Source of the DNA: an uncultured Pseudomonadota bacterium
Lineage (GTDB): Bacteria; Pseudomonadota; Gammaproteobacteria; Steroidobacterales; Steroidobacteraceae
Assembly: GCA_903908265.1 (NCBI GenBank)
Contig: CAIVRI010000080.1
Location: forward strand, 117,569-181,568
Direction of reading: 5' to 3'
Length of the DNA stretch: 64,000 nt
Positions 25,912 to 34,438 of the stretch are shown here, piece by piece; the stretch's first letter is position 1; the number at the start of each line of letters is the position of its first letter. The translations under genes were made by a program, and so were the position numbers. The notes beneath the pieces are model-generated. The model worked only from the letters and a program-made list of their open reading frames with translations, had not been told where the DNA came from and made no database searches.

Positions 25912-26622
25912 ATGGACGATCAGGTCAAACTCATCGGGGACGTTCCGGCGATCAATCGCTTCCTGAGCTATTGCCGCATTCGCTCGGTGCCTTCCAAGAC
26001 CGTGCTCATTCACGCCGGTGATCTGCCGGATGTCCTCTACTACATCATCAGCGGCTCGGTCGAAGTGATGATTGAGGACGAGGAAGGCAACGAGATGGTT
26101 TTGGCCTACCTCTCCCGAGGACAGTTCTTCGGTGAGATGGGCCTGTTCAGCGAGGGCTCCACGCGCAGCGCCTGGGTCCGCACGCGTCAGGCCTGCGAAC
26201 TGGCAGAAATGACCTACGCGCGTTTCCGGCAAATCGCCGCGGAAAGCCCAGGGCTAATTTTCGAACTCGCCACGCAGCTCGCCACGCGCCTGGACCGGAC
26301 CAACAAGAAGTTAGGGGATCTGGCCTTCGTGGACGTGATCGGCCGTGTCGCGCACGCGATCATGGACCTGTGCGGCGAACCCGATGCGATGACGCACCCG
26401 CAGGGCATGCAAATCAAGGTCAGTCGGCAAGAGTTGTCGCGCTTGGTCGGCTGCTCGCGCGAGATGGCCGGGCGTGTGCTCAAGACGCTTGAGGAACAAG
26501 GTCTGTTGAAGGCCACCGGCAAGACCGTTGTCGTGTTCGGCGCGCGCCCGAAAACGCGCCGCCCAACCGTCGTGCCCACCAAGGAAATGCGCGAAAAAAT
26601 CGGCCGCAACCGCGCCGACTAA
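25912..26622 (+). CDS. CRP/Clp-family transcriptional regulator with a basic C-terminal extension
   Basis: A 236-residue CRP-family activator. The N-terminal cyclic-nucleotide domain (residues 1-125) has the phosphate cassette GEMGLFSEGSTRSAWVR. The dimer helix reads TQLATRLDRTNKKLGDLAF, and the C-terminal winged helix has VSRQELSRLVGCSREMAGRVLKTLEEQG, nearly identical to the E. coli CRP recognition helix. The Ser that helps bind cAMP in E. coli CRP (after Thr127) is Asn here, as expected for a divergent Clp-like protein. After the usual CRP end (VVVFGAR) there is an extra basic tail of about 24 residues. It probably controls many genes, sensing cAMP or cyclic di-GMP. Confidence 0.9.
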   Translation: MDDQVKLIGDVPAINRFLSYCRIRSVPSKTVLIHAGDLPDVLYYIISGSVEVMIEDEEGNEMVLAYLSRGQFFGEMGLFSEGSTRSAWVRTRQACELAEMTYARFRQIAAESPGLIFELATQLATRLDRTNKKLGDLAFVDVIGRVAHAIMDLCGEPDAMTHPQGMQIKVSRQELSRLVGCSREMAGRVLKTLEEQGLLKATGKTVVVFGARPKTRRPTVVPTKEMREKIGRNRAD

Positions 26623-26625
26623 ACG

Positions 26626-27306
26626 TCAGCGACTCGCCGTCGCCGCGGTAATTTCGGCGCGCATCGCCGCAATGATCGTGGCGTAATCTGCAGCGCCGAA
26701 GATGGCAGAGCCGGCCACAAACGTGTCCGCGCCTGCCGCAGCGATAGCACCGATATTGTCGGCCTTCACGCCGCCGTCCACTTCCAAGCGAATTTCCCGA
26801 CCTGAAGCGCTGATGCGCTCGCGAATGCGACGCAATTTCTCTAGCGTATGGGGAATGAATTTCTGGCCCCCGAAGCCCGGATTCACCGACATCACCAAAA
26901 TCATGTCGAGCTTATCCAGCACATGATCCAAGACCGACAGCGGTGTTGCCGGATTCAACACAAGCCCCGGGCGACAACCGAGCTCGCGAATCATGCCCAG
27001 CGTACGATCCACGTGTTCAGAGGCTTCTGGATGGAAAGTAATCCAGGTCGCGCCCGCAGCGGCAAAGTCCGGGATGATTCGATCAACCGGCTTGACCATG
27101 AGATGCACGTCGATGGGGGCGGTGATGCCGTACTTGCGCAACGCCTCACACACTAACGGACCGATCGTCAGATTCGGAACGTAATGATTGTCCATGACGT
27201 CGAAATGGACCATGTCCGCACCGGCTGCCAATACGGCGGCGACGTCGTCACCAAGCCGACCAAAATCAGCGGATAGAATCGAAGGAGCAATGTGCGGCTT
27301 CAGCAT
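26626..27306 (-). CDS. rpe: Ribulose-phosphate 3-epimerase
   Basis: A 226-residue TIM-barrel epimerase interconverting ribulose-5-phosphate and xylulose-5-phosphate. Motifs: [16 protein letters not shown] at the N-terminus, [17 protein letters not shown] with catalytic Asp and metal His, [19 protein letters not shown] and [12 protein letters not shown]. Length equals E. coli Rpe. It is the last gene of a minus-strand run with djlA and the antitoxin-like gene, and it converges on the CRP-like gene with three bases between stops. Confidence 0.98.
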   Translation of the reverse strand: MLKPHIAPSILSADFGRLGDDVAAVLAAGADMVHFDVMDNHYVPNLTIGPLVCEALRKYGITAPIDVHLMVKPVDRIIPDFAAAGATWITFHPEASEHVDRTLGMIRELGCRPGLVLNPATPLSVLDHVLDKLDMILVMSVNPGFGGQKFIPHTLEKLRRIRERISASGREIRLEVDGGVKADNIGAIAAAGADTFVAGSAIFGAADYATIIAAMRAEITAATASR

Positions 27307-27328
27307 GGCGACTAACGTAGCCCGTGTA

Positions 27329-27739
27329 TTAGCGCCCTGAAAGCAGATGAGCGACGGCTACGAGGGCGTCTACGCCGCCGTCCATCATGTAGTGTACAGG
27401 TGTTTCACCCTTAAACGGCGCCTCGCGGCGAGGCTCATGGATCCACTGAAAGGCGCGCTCGCCAGCGACCCCATTCTTGGACAGTGCAGCCTGAATACCG
27501 GTGACGATCTGGATGCGCTTCTGCTGCGCTGGCGTCAGCCGCGGGCCTTGCCCCACCCGATACCGTCTGAGCACCGCGCTCGAGGGGCACCGCAGCAGTT
27601 TGCACTGCTGAATCTCGGAGAGTTCCCAAGCATCTGCGACGCGAAAAAACGCCGATAACGCCACGGGCAGTGGCGCTGACGGGGTAGCAACCGCTTCAAC
27701 GGATCCGGCGATCTTCGGCAATAACTTCGTAGGCTTCAC
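27329..27739 (-). CDS. MbcA/ParS/Xre antitoxin-like protein (DUF2384), no partner toxin
   Basis: A 136-residue protein whose C-terminal half carries the MbcA/ParS toxin-binding domain pattern: [43 protein letters not shown], seen here in short stretches such as [10 protein letters not shown]. The N-terminal half could be an Xre-like helical domain. Antitoxins of this type normally neutralise a RES-domain toxin encoded next door, but the neighbours are djlA and rpe and no RES gene is visible. The ATG lies 44 bases inside the end of djlA, so expression is probably coupled. It may be an orphan that took on a regulatory role. Confidence 0.75.
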   Translation of the reverse strand: MKPTKLLPKIAGSVEAVATPSAPLPVALSAFFRVADAWELSEIQQCKLLRCPSSAVLRRYRVGQGPRLTPAQQKRIQIVTGIQAALSKNGVAGERAFQWIHEPRREAPFKGETPVHYMMDGGVDALVAVAHLLSGR

Positions 27740-28475
27740 GGATACGCTGCGTCTTTTCCTTGGCGAGATCCTGCATCGACTCGGGCAATCCCCGAGCGAC
27801 GAGTTTATCGGGATGATTCTCGCTCATCAGGCGACGATACGCCTTCTTGACGTCCGCGTCTGTTGCAGACTGCGAGATTCCCAAAACGCTATACGCCTGC
27901 TGCAGGTCCATCGCCCCTGTTCGTGCAGAGCCTGCGGCCCCTGCGCAGGCCTGCTGACGCAATAACGCCTCTAACCCGCTGATTTGTGGATCTGCAAAAC
28001 CAAGACGCCGGCCAATCTCCGCAATCACGCGTCGCCGACCGCCTTCAAGGCCATCACCCGCCAAGGCCGCCCGCATCTGGATCTCAAGGAAAAAACCGAG
28101 CAAATCGGGTCTGCCTGCGCAAACTTGGATCAGGCGTGCAATCTCCGCATCGACCGGATAGTCACCTTGTTTGCCGCGGGTAAACGCCCGGATTGCGCGC
28201 GAAACATGCTCCGCATCGAAATGTAGGCCCTGCATGATGGTGCGAGCCGCAGAAATTTCAGACTCTGAAATTCGGCCATCGGACTTGGCGATGAAGCCCA
28301 TTACGGCAAAAACGGCGTCGAAAAAGAAACTCTGAAAATCACCGATAGAGGCTTTATTTGCCGGCGATTCGGCTGCTGTATCGAGAGAATGACCGATGAA
28401 CACGCCCAATGCCGCACCGACCGGCCCACCCGCCAACCCGATCAATCCGCCGACAACCTTACCAATCCAGCGCAT
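27696..28475 (-). CDS. djlA: DnaJ-like membrane co-chaperone DjlA
   Basis: The coding frame starts at ATG 28475 (MRWIGKVVGGLIGLAGGPVGAALGVFIGHSLD), which gives 259 residues; the extra 97 residues of the track ORF are not protein-like. The order matches DjlA: a Gly-rich N-terminal transmembrane segment (residues 4-26), a central TerB-like domain (about 55-170, FFDAVFAVMGFIAKSDGRISESEI), and a C-terminal J domain with LGISQSATDADVKKAYRRLMSENHPDKL including the HPD motif. It stimulates DnaK at the inner membrane. AAGGA lies four bases upstream. It is divergent from purC. Confidence 0.93.
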   Translation of the reverse strand: MRWIGKVVGGLIGLAGGPVGAALGVFIGHSLDTAAESPANKASIGDFQSFFFDAVFAVMGFIAKSDGRISESEISAARTIMQGLHFDAEHVSRAIRAFTRGKQGDYPVDAEIARLIQVCAGRPDLLGFFLEIQMRAALAGDGLEGGRRRVIAEIGRRLGFADPQISGLEALLRQQACAGAAGSARTGAMDLQQAYSVLGISQSATDADVKKAYRRLMSENHPDKLVARGLPESMQDLAKEKTQRIREAYEVIAEDRRIR

Positions 28476-28567
28476 CCGTTCCTTGACCCTGCTTTCCAAC
28501 GATTGCCAAAATACAGACCCGTGACGGCCCTCGCCGTGCATGGTAGCAGCGAGGCGAACGAACTCCC

Positions 28568-29497
28568 ATGAACTCCCCGGCCCACACCCCTGTCTTCGAG
28601 ACCGCCCTGAAGGGCCTGACGCGCATCCATCGCGGCAAGGTACGTGACGTCTATGCGCTCGACGAGGCGCACATGCTGATCGTGACGACCGACCGGCTTT
28701 CCGCCTTCGACGTGGTGCTGCCGGACCCGATCCCGGAAAAGGGTCGGGTGCTGACGCAGATCTCAAATTTCTGGTTTGAGAAAACCAGCCACATCGTGCG
28801 CAACCATCTGACCGGCCGCTCGCTGGAAGAGTTCGTATCCGACCCTAGCGACCGCGCCTTGTTGGCAGGTCGCGCCATTGTGGTGCAACGCCTAAAAGCG
28901 CTGCCCGTGGAGGCAGTGGTCCGTGGCTATGTGATCGGTGGTGGCTGGAAGGAATATCAAAGCACCGGTGGTATCTGCGGCATCACACTGCCGACGGGAC
29001 TACGCATGGCCGATCGCTTGCCCGAGCCGATCTTCACGCCGGCCACGAAAGCCGCCGTCGGCGAGCACGATGAGAATGTGTCCTTTGCGGTAGTCGCCGC
29101 GCAGATCGGCACCGCGCGAGCCGAGGAAGTGCGCCGCACGTCACTCGCCTTGTATGCCTATGCGGCCGAACACGCGCGCCAACGCGGCCTCATTATTGCC
29201 GATACCAAGTTTGAGTTCGGTCTCGACACCGAAGACCGCTTGGTGTTGATGGATGAAATTCTCACGCCCGACTCATCGCGCTTCTGGCCTGCAGACCGCT
29301 ATCAGCCCGGCCAGAACCCGCCATCCTTTGACAAGCAATACGTGCGCGATTACCTGGAGACACTGGACTGGAACAAGAAGGCACCAGGACCTGCGCTCCC
29401 TGTAGAGATCATTCGCCGCACAACGGAAAACTATCTCGAAGCGCTGCGACGTCTCACCGCTGAGATCAGCCCAACACAGCTTGCGCCGCATGCGTAA
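28568..29497 (+). CDS. purC: Phosphoribosylaminoimidazole-succinocarboxamide synthase
   Basis: SAICAR synthetase of purine synthesis, joining aspartate to CAIR with ATP. At 309 residues it is the longer type also found in yeast and many proteobacteria, not the 237-residue E. coli type. Motifs: GKVRDVYALDEAHMLIVTTDRLSAFDVVLPDPIPEKG, VRGYVIGGGWKEYQSTGGICGI and LIIADTKFEFGLD with MDEILTPDSSRFWPAD. purE and purK lie about 3-4 kb downstream on the same strand. Confidence 0.97.
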   Translation: MNSPAHTPVFETALKGLTRIHRGKVRDVYALDEAHMLIVTTDRLSAFDVVLPDPIPEKGRVLTQISNFWFEKTSHIVRNHLTGRSLEEFVSDPSDRALLAGRAIVVQRLKALPVEAVVRGYVIGGGWKEYQSTGGICGITLPTGLRMADRLPEPIFTPATKAAVGEHDENVSFAVVAAQIGTARAEEVRRTSLALYAYAAEHARQRGLIIADTKFEFGLDTEDRLVLMDEILTPDSSRFWPADRYQPGQNPPSFDKQYVRDYLETLDWNKKAPGPALPVEIIRRTTENYLEALRRLTAEISPTQLAPHA

Positions 29498-29515
29498 AGT
29501 CAACCATCCAGCCGC

Positions 29516-30841
29516 ATGATTCCGACGCTCGCCACCATCGAGACGGCACTCTTCAGAGCGACACCCGCACGCTTTGGCCGCTTCGGCGCCAGTCTGCGAC
29601 GGCTCGTACGGTTCATTTGGGCGATTGGGCGCGACTTGGCCACTGGCGATCTCAACTTGCGCGCCGTCGGTCTGGTCTACACCTCCTTACTCTCCACTGT
29701 GCCACTGTGCGCGTTCAGCTTCTCGGTCCTCAAAGGGCTTGGGTTCCAACACAATCTCGCTCCACTGCTAGCGGAATTCTTCCGCCCGCTGGGCGACCGA
29801 AGCGACGAAGTCGCCAATCGGATCGTGGTATTTGTGGACCACATGAAAGGCGGCGTGGTCGGATCCCTTGGCCTCGCCTTTCTCGTTTGGACCGCCGTAT
29901 CTGTGGTTCAGAAGGTCGAGGACGCCTGCAATCATATTTGGCATATCGCACGCCCCAGAAGCTTAGGGCGACGCTTTGGCGAGTACGTCGGCATCCTTGT
30001 GGTTGGCCCCATCGTTGTGGCGACGACTTTAGGCCTCGTGACATCCATCAGCGGCAGTCCACTCGTCGCACAACTGATGGCGTCGCCTGCGACGGCGTGG
30101 ATCGGCACATTAACTAGCGCCGCGACCCCCGTGATCGCCGGCACACTGGGCTTTGGCTTTCTCTATGGCTTCCTGCCCAACACGCGGGTCACCCCGCGTG
30201 CAGCACTCGGTGCCGCACTGGCCGCCTCGATTGTCTGGGTTGCGGCCAGCTATGGCTTTACCCTGGTACTCAGTTACTCCAAGCAAATGGTGGCGGTTTA
30301 CGCTGGCTTTTCGATCGTCTTGGTCGCGCTGATGTGGCTCTGGTTGAACTGGTTGATCCTGCTCACCGGTTCATTACTTGCGTTTTATTTGCAGCACCCT
30401 GAGTACCTTCGGTCTGGACAACGCGACGTTGTCGCGACGGCTCGGCTACGCGAACAACTCGCGCTGGCCATCATGGTGGTAGTCACCCGCGCGTTTACGC
30501 ACGGGGGTCGCACCAATGCAGCCTCCCTCGCACAAACACTGGACATTCCCTCGATCGCACTACAGCCGATCATTGAGGCGCTAGAGACGGCCGGTCTGTT
30601 GGAAACGACGCTACGAGAGCAACTGGTGCCCGGCAAAGACCCAGCCGCAATCCATTTAGATGAAATCGTGTTGGCGATTCGAGATGCCGGCTCGGGACGC
30701 GCCATCGCACTGGTCGAGGCCAGCATGCCGGGCGTCGTCCGTGTGGTCGGTCAGGGCATCGATAATGCCATTCGCACGGCACTGGGCAACCAAACGCTCG
30801 CCGCCCTCGCGGCCGAGGTCAATGCGGCATCAAACGACTGA
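29516..30841 (+). CDS. YihY/BrkB family inner-membrane protein
   Basis: A 441-residue polytopic protein. The core (residues 30-300) shows YihY features: RAVGLVYTSLLSTVPLCAFSFSVLKG, a central VQKVEDACNHIWHIARPRSLGRRF and SYSKQMVAVYAGFSIVLVALMWLWLNWLILLTG, with six or more transmembrane helices. The C-terminal 130 residues are soluble and helical (winged-helix-like), as in longer proteobacterial members. The family was once called RNase BN; the true function is unclear. It follows purC by 18 bases and overlaps the convergent pmbA gene by 12 bases at the 3' end. Confidence 0.88.
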   Translation: MIPTLATIETALFRATPARFGRFGASLRRLVRFIWAIGRDLATGDLNLRAVGLVYTSLLSTVPLCAFSFSVLKGLGFQHNLAPLLAEFFRPLGDRSDEVANRIVVFVDHMKGGVVGSLGLAFLVWTAVSVVQKVEDACNHIWHIARPRSLGRRFGEYVGILVVGPIVVATTLGLVTSISGSPLVAQLMASPATAWIGTLTSAATPVIAGTLGFGFLYGFLPNTRVTPRAALGAALAASIVWVAASYGFTLVLSYSKQMVAVYAGFSIVLVALMWLWLNWLILLTGSLLAFYLQHPEYLRSGQRDVVATARLREQLALAIMVVVTRAFTHGGRTNAASLAQTLDIPSIALQPIIEALETAGLLETTLREQLVPGKDPAAIHLDEIVLAIRDAGSGRAIALVEASMPGVVRVVGQGIDNAIRTALGNQTLAALAAEVNAASND

Positions 30842-32176
30842 TCCGTCGCCGGCGACGGTCATCTCCGCCACCAGAATAGACCCCGTCTGAACCGCACCGC
30901 GCACATCCACGTCGCTACCAACGGCCACCAGATCGCGATACATCTGCCGCAGATTGCCCGCAATAGTCACTTCGTTAACGGGATAGGCGATCTCGCCGCC
31001 TTCTACCCAGAAACCGGTTGCGCCGCGTGAATAATCGCCCGTCACGCCATTGACGCCCTGCCCCATCAGTTCGGTGACGACGAGGCCACGACCCATACGC
31101 CGCAACAACCCGGCGTAGTCTTCCGCGCCCGAATGGACGATCAGATTATGGACGCCCCCGGCGTTGCCCGTGGTGGACAGCCCTAATTTGCGCGCCGAAT
31201 ACGTATCGAGAATGTAGCCGTCCACAGTGCCGGCCTGGACCAGTTCGCGGTCCTTGGTGCGACATCCTTCGGCATCAAAAGGGGCACTGCCCAACGCACC
31301 CTGCAAGTGCGGTCGCTCAGAGACCGAAAAGAAGGACGGAAAAATCGTTTCTCCGGCAGCGTCCAGCAAGAACGAGCTGCGCCGATACTGCGCACCACCG
31401 CGTATCGCACCAAGAAAATGCCCGAGCAAGCCACGAGCAAGCTCTGGCACGTACAGCACGGGCACCCGCACTGTGGCGATGCGACGTGCCCCTAGGCGCG
31501 CCACCGTGCGCTCTGCAGCCCTACGACCGATGGCCGCAGCGGCCTCGAGCATCTGGGGGTCGCGTGCGGCGCTGTACCAGTAATCCCGTTCCTGCTGCTC
31601 ACCCTGCTGCCCCATCACGACGCAACTGACACTGGCGTAGGTCGAGGGATACCCGGCGATAAAGCCCTGCGTATTACCGTACACACGCTCGGCGGAATGC
31701 GCGCTAATCGATGCCCCTTCTGAATTCGTGATGCGCGGATCGACCGCGAGTGCGGCCGCCTCACACGCCCGTGCCAACTCGATCGCCCGTTCCGCGTCGA
31801 TATCCCAAGGATGACTCAGCGCCAGATCCGGGATGCTCGTGGCTAGCGTGGCCGCATCCGGCAAGCCCGCGTACGGATCCTCGGCGGTAAATCGCGCAAT
31901 GGATACCGCCTTACGCACGGTATCGGCAATCGCCGCCCAGGATAGATCGCCGGTGGAGGCCGAACCCTTGCGCTGTCCCACGTAGGCCGTTATTCCCATA
32001 CCCCGGTTACGGTGATGCTCTAGCGTTTCGACCTCCCCTAAGCGGACGGTCACGGACAAACCCGTGTCGACACTGACCCCTACATCGGCCGCGGTCGCGC
32101 CGACCGCGCCGGCTTCGGCAAGGGCGCGCTCGACGAGGACGGACAGTTGATCCGCGGAGGGGGTGCGTTGCGTCAT
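30830..32176 (-). CDS. pmbA: Metalloprotease-like protein PmbA/TldE
   Basis: PmbA (TldE) pairs with TldD to form a heterodimeric protease that matures or degrades unfolded peptides such as microcin B17 and CcdA. Starting at ATG 32176 (MTQRTPSADQLSVLVERAL) it is 448 residues, against 450 in E. coli. Conserved regions: VRLGEVETLEHHRNRGMGITAYVGQRKGSASTGD, FLDAAGETIFP, and TGDYSRGATGFWVEGGEIAYPVNEVTIAGNL at the C-terminus. It lacks the HExxxH of TldD, as expected. The partner tldD is encoded about 3.5 kb away on the same strand. Divergent from yjgA. Confidence 0.95.
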   Translation of the reverse strand: MTQRTPSADQLSVLVERALAEAGAVGATAADVGVSVDTGLSVTVRLGEVETLEHHRNRGMGITAYVGQRKGSASTGDLSWAAIADTVRKAVSIARFTAEDPYAGLPDAATLATSIPDLALSHPWDIDAERAIELARACEAAALAVDPRITNSEGASISAHSAERVYGNTQGFIAGYPSTYASVSCVVMGQQGEQQERDYWYSAARDPQMLEAAAAIGRRAAERTVARLGARRIATVRVPVLYVPELARGLLGHFLGAIRGGAQYRRSSFLLDAAGETIFPSFFSVSERPHLQGALGSAPFDAEGCRTKDRELVQAGTVDGYILDTYSARKLGLSTTGNAGGVHNLIVHSGAEDYAGLLRRMGRGLVVTELMGQGVNGVTGDYSRGATGFWVEGGEIAYPVNEVTIAGNLRQMYRDLVAVGSDVDVRGAVQTGSILVAEMTVAGDGSVV

Positions 32177-32225
32177 AAACGTGACCGACGGAGGATAGAA
32201 AACCCATTCTAGGCTAGGATAGGGC

Positions 32226-32750
32226 ATGACGGCAGAACACGACTTCGAATACCAAGCTGAACGGCCCAATAAGAGTCAGTTAAAGCGGGACGCTGAGGAC
32301 ATGAAACGTCTCGGCGACGCACTGGTTCGAATGGCACCGGCGGATCTTGAGCGGATCGAACTCCCAGAGAAGCTGCGCGATGCCATTGAGCTGGCGCGGC
32401 GCATCTCCGCGCATGGGGGCGCAGCCCGCCAACGCCAACTCATCGGCAAGCTGCTGCGCAAGTACGACGCCCAAGCCATCCTGGCCGCCATCGAGACCAA
32501 GGCACTGGACGAACGGCTACAGGCCCGCGAATTCCATCGCCTCGAGACCTGGCGTAACCGCTTGATTGAGGAGGGCAACCCGGCGATCGAAGCACTGCTC
32601 ACTGCCCACCCCCATCTCGATGCCAGCCACGTGCGCTTGCTGGTGGGCACGGCCCAGCACGAAGCCGCGCGCGGCCGCCCGCCAGCGGCGTCCCGCGAAC
32701 TGTTCCGTTGGCTACGTGAGGCTCTCGCAGAAGTGCCTCCTGACGCGTAA
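32226..32750 (+). CDS. darP: Ribosome biogenesis protein DarP (YjgA family)
   Basis: A 174-residue DUF615/YjgA protein: [57 protein letters not shown] and [17 protein letters not shown]-like segments are typical. DarP acts late in 50S subunit assembly. It is divergent from pmbA, the normal gammaproteobacterial pmbA/yjgA arrangement. purE follows after 10 bases. Confidence 0.93.
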   Translation: MTAEHDFEYQAERPNKSQLKRDAEDMKRLGDALVRMAPADLERIELPEKLRDAIELARRISAHGGAARQRQLIGKLLRKYDAQAILAAIETKALDERLQAREFHRLETWRNRLIEEGNPAIEALLTAHPHLDASHVRLLVGTAQHEAARGRPPAASRELFRWLREALAEVPPDA

Positions 32751-32760
32751 TATTCAGCCT

Positions 32761-33255
32761 ATGCAAGTACTTGTTGGCATCATCATGGGGTCATCGTCGG
32801 ACTGGGAGACGATGCGCCCAGCCGCCGAAACACTCAGCAAACTCGGTATCCCGCACGAGACGCGCATTATCTCGGCGCACCGGACACCAGATCTCTTGTT
32901 CGAGTACGCCTCGACGGCGCAATCGCGCGGTCTGGAAATCATCATCGCCGGGGCCGGCGGTGCCGCCCATCTGCCGGGGATGACGGCTGCCAAGACCTTA
33001 CTCCCAGTCCTCGGCGTCCCGGTCCAGTCCAAAACGCTGTCCGGCATCGATTCGCTGCTGTCGATCGCCCAAATGCCGGCCGGCATTCCGGTAGGCACCT
33101 TGGCCATTGGCCCCGCGGGCGCCACCAATGCCGCGCTCTTGGCCGCTGCGATGCTGGCGAATAAATACCCCGCTTTCGGCAGCGCGCTCGAAGCCTTCCG
33201 GGCGGCGCAAACGGCCGCTGTCCTAGAGCGCGGGGACCCGAGCGTCGCCTCGTGA
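32761..33255 (+). CDS. purE: 5-(carboxyamino)imidazole ribonucleotide mutase
   Basis: Class I PurE converting N5-CAIR to CAIR. The track ORF starts upstream, inside darP; the family starts at ATG 32761 ([21 protein letters not shown]), giving 164 residues. Conserved loops: [25 protein letters not shown] with the catalytic His, and [15 protein letters not shown]. It overlaps the purK start by four bases (GTGA), so the two are co-translated. Confidence 0.97.
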   Translation: MQVLVGIIMGSSSDWETMRPAAETLSKLGIPHETRIISAHRTPDLLFEYASTAQSRGLEIIIAGAGGAAHLPGMTAAKTLLPVLGVPVQSKTLSGIDSLLSIAQMPAGIPVGTLAIGPAGATNAALLAAAMLANKYPAFGSALEAFRAAQTAAVLERGDPSVAS

Positions 33256-34337
33256 GGATTGGGATCATCGGGGCAGGGCAACTCGGTCGCATGTTGGCAG
33301 AGGCCGGACACCCTCTGGGTCTGGAATTTCGCTTCTACGACCGCAGCGCCGATACGCCAGGCGGACAAGTCGCACCAATTGTCACCGGTGAATTTGAAGA
33401 TCACGAAAAACTAGCCGCATTCGCCCGCGGCTGCGATGTGGTCACCTTCGATTGGGAAAATGTCCCCGTGGCCTCGCTGTTGCCCATCGCCAAGCGTATC
33501 CCGGTCTACCCGCAGCCCGAATTCTTAGCGATCGCACAGGATCGCCTGTTAGAGAAGACACTGTTCCGCGACCTCGGCATCCCAACCCCACCATTCGCAC
33601 CGGTCGACCTGCGCTATGACTTGGAATGCGCGCTGGAGCGCATCGGGGCACCGGGCATCCTCAAGACGCGACGTTTGGGTTACGACGGCAAAGGCCAAGC
33701 CCGCATCATGCAACGGGCCGCTGCGGGCGCCGCGTTTGCATCGTTAGGCGGGCAGTCGCTGATCTATGAGAGCTTTGTGCGCTTCTCGCGTGAAGTCTCC
33801 ATGATCGCAGCGCGCAGTGCGGCCGGCAAAATCGTGTACTACCCACTGTCCGAGAACGTCCATGCCAGTGGCATTTTGGACGAAACGCGGGCGCCTGCTC
33901 GCTACCCGGCGCTCGAGCGACAGGCCCGCCGGCACATGCGCGCTATCCTCGAGCGATTCAAGTACGTCGGCATTCTCGCGGTGGAGTTCTTTGTCGACAA
34001 AGGCGTGCTGCTCGCCAATGAGATGGCGCCACGCGTGCATAACTCCGGCCACTGGACGATTGAGGGCGCCGTCTCCAGTCAGTTTGAAAACCATTTGCGC
34101 GCCATTGCCGGTTTACCACTGGGCTGCACCGACGCACGTGGTCACTCTGCGATGGTTAATTTTGTCGGCGCAATGCCCTCCCGCGAACGCGCATTGGCCG
34201 TACCAGGACTGCACTGGCATGATTACGGCAAGCGCGAGGCGCGTCCGGGGCGCAAACTGGGCCATGCAACCGTTGTCGCGGCAACCGCCAAACAACGAGA
34301 TTTGTTATTGCGCCGAGCGCGACGACTGAAAGGGTAA
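33252..34337 (+). CDS. purK: 5-(carboxyamino)imidazole ribonucleotide synthase
   Basis: ATP-grasp enzyme making N5-CAIR from AIR, bicarbonate and ATP. It starts with GTG 33252 ([23 protein letters not shown]) and is 361 residues. Signatures: [43 protein letters not shown] and [31 protein letters not shown]. The partner PurE is encoded immediately upstream. Confidence 0.97.
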   Translation: MRIGIIGAGQLGRMLAEAGHPLGLEFRFYDRSADTPGGQVAPIVTGEFEDHEKLAAFARGCDVVTFDWENVPVASLLPIAKRIPVYPQPEFLAIAQDRLLEKTLFRDLGIPTPPFAPVDLRYDLECALERIGAPGILKTRRLGYDGKGQARIMQRAAAGAAFASLGGQSLIYESFVRFSREVSMIAARSAAGKIVYYPLSENVHASGILDETRAPARYPALERQARRHMRAILERFKYVGILAVEFFVDKGVLLANEMAPRVHNSGHWTIEGAVSSQFENHLRAIAGLPLGCTDARGHSAMVNFVGAMPSRERALAVPGLHWHDYGKREARPGRKLGHATVVAATAKQRDLLLRRARRLKG

Positions 34338-34388
34338 GAACGATGCACGCCCGCTTGGTAACCCGCTTGCGTGCCTAAGACCTACCAG

Positions 34389-34420
34389 CCTGCCCGCCTG
34401 CCCGCCTGCCTGCCTGCCTG
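34389..34420. repeat. Short CCTG/CCTGCCCG tandem repeat
   Basis: Two copies of cctgcccg are followed by four copies of cctg in the 101-base gap between purK and the ExeA-FHA gene. It is a simple-sequence tract prone to slippage, just before the start of the next gene, where no clear ribosome-binding site is visible. Confidence 0.85.
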
Positions 34421-34438
34421 CCCTGGCAGACTACCCTG

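Noticed and set aside
27329-28475. djlA plus antitoxin-like gene as a toxin-antitoxin pair
   Set aside because: DjlA is a normal co-chaperone with an HPD motif and TerB domain, not a RES toxin; the overlap alone does not make a toxin-antitoxin module.
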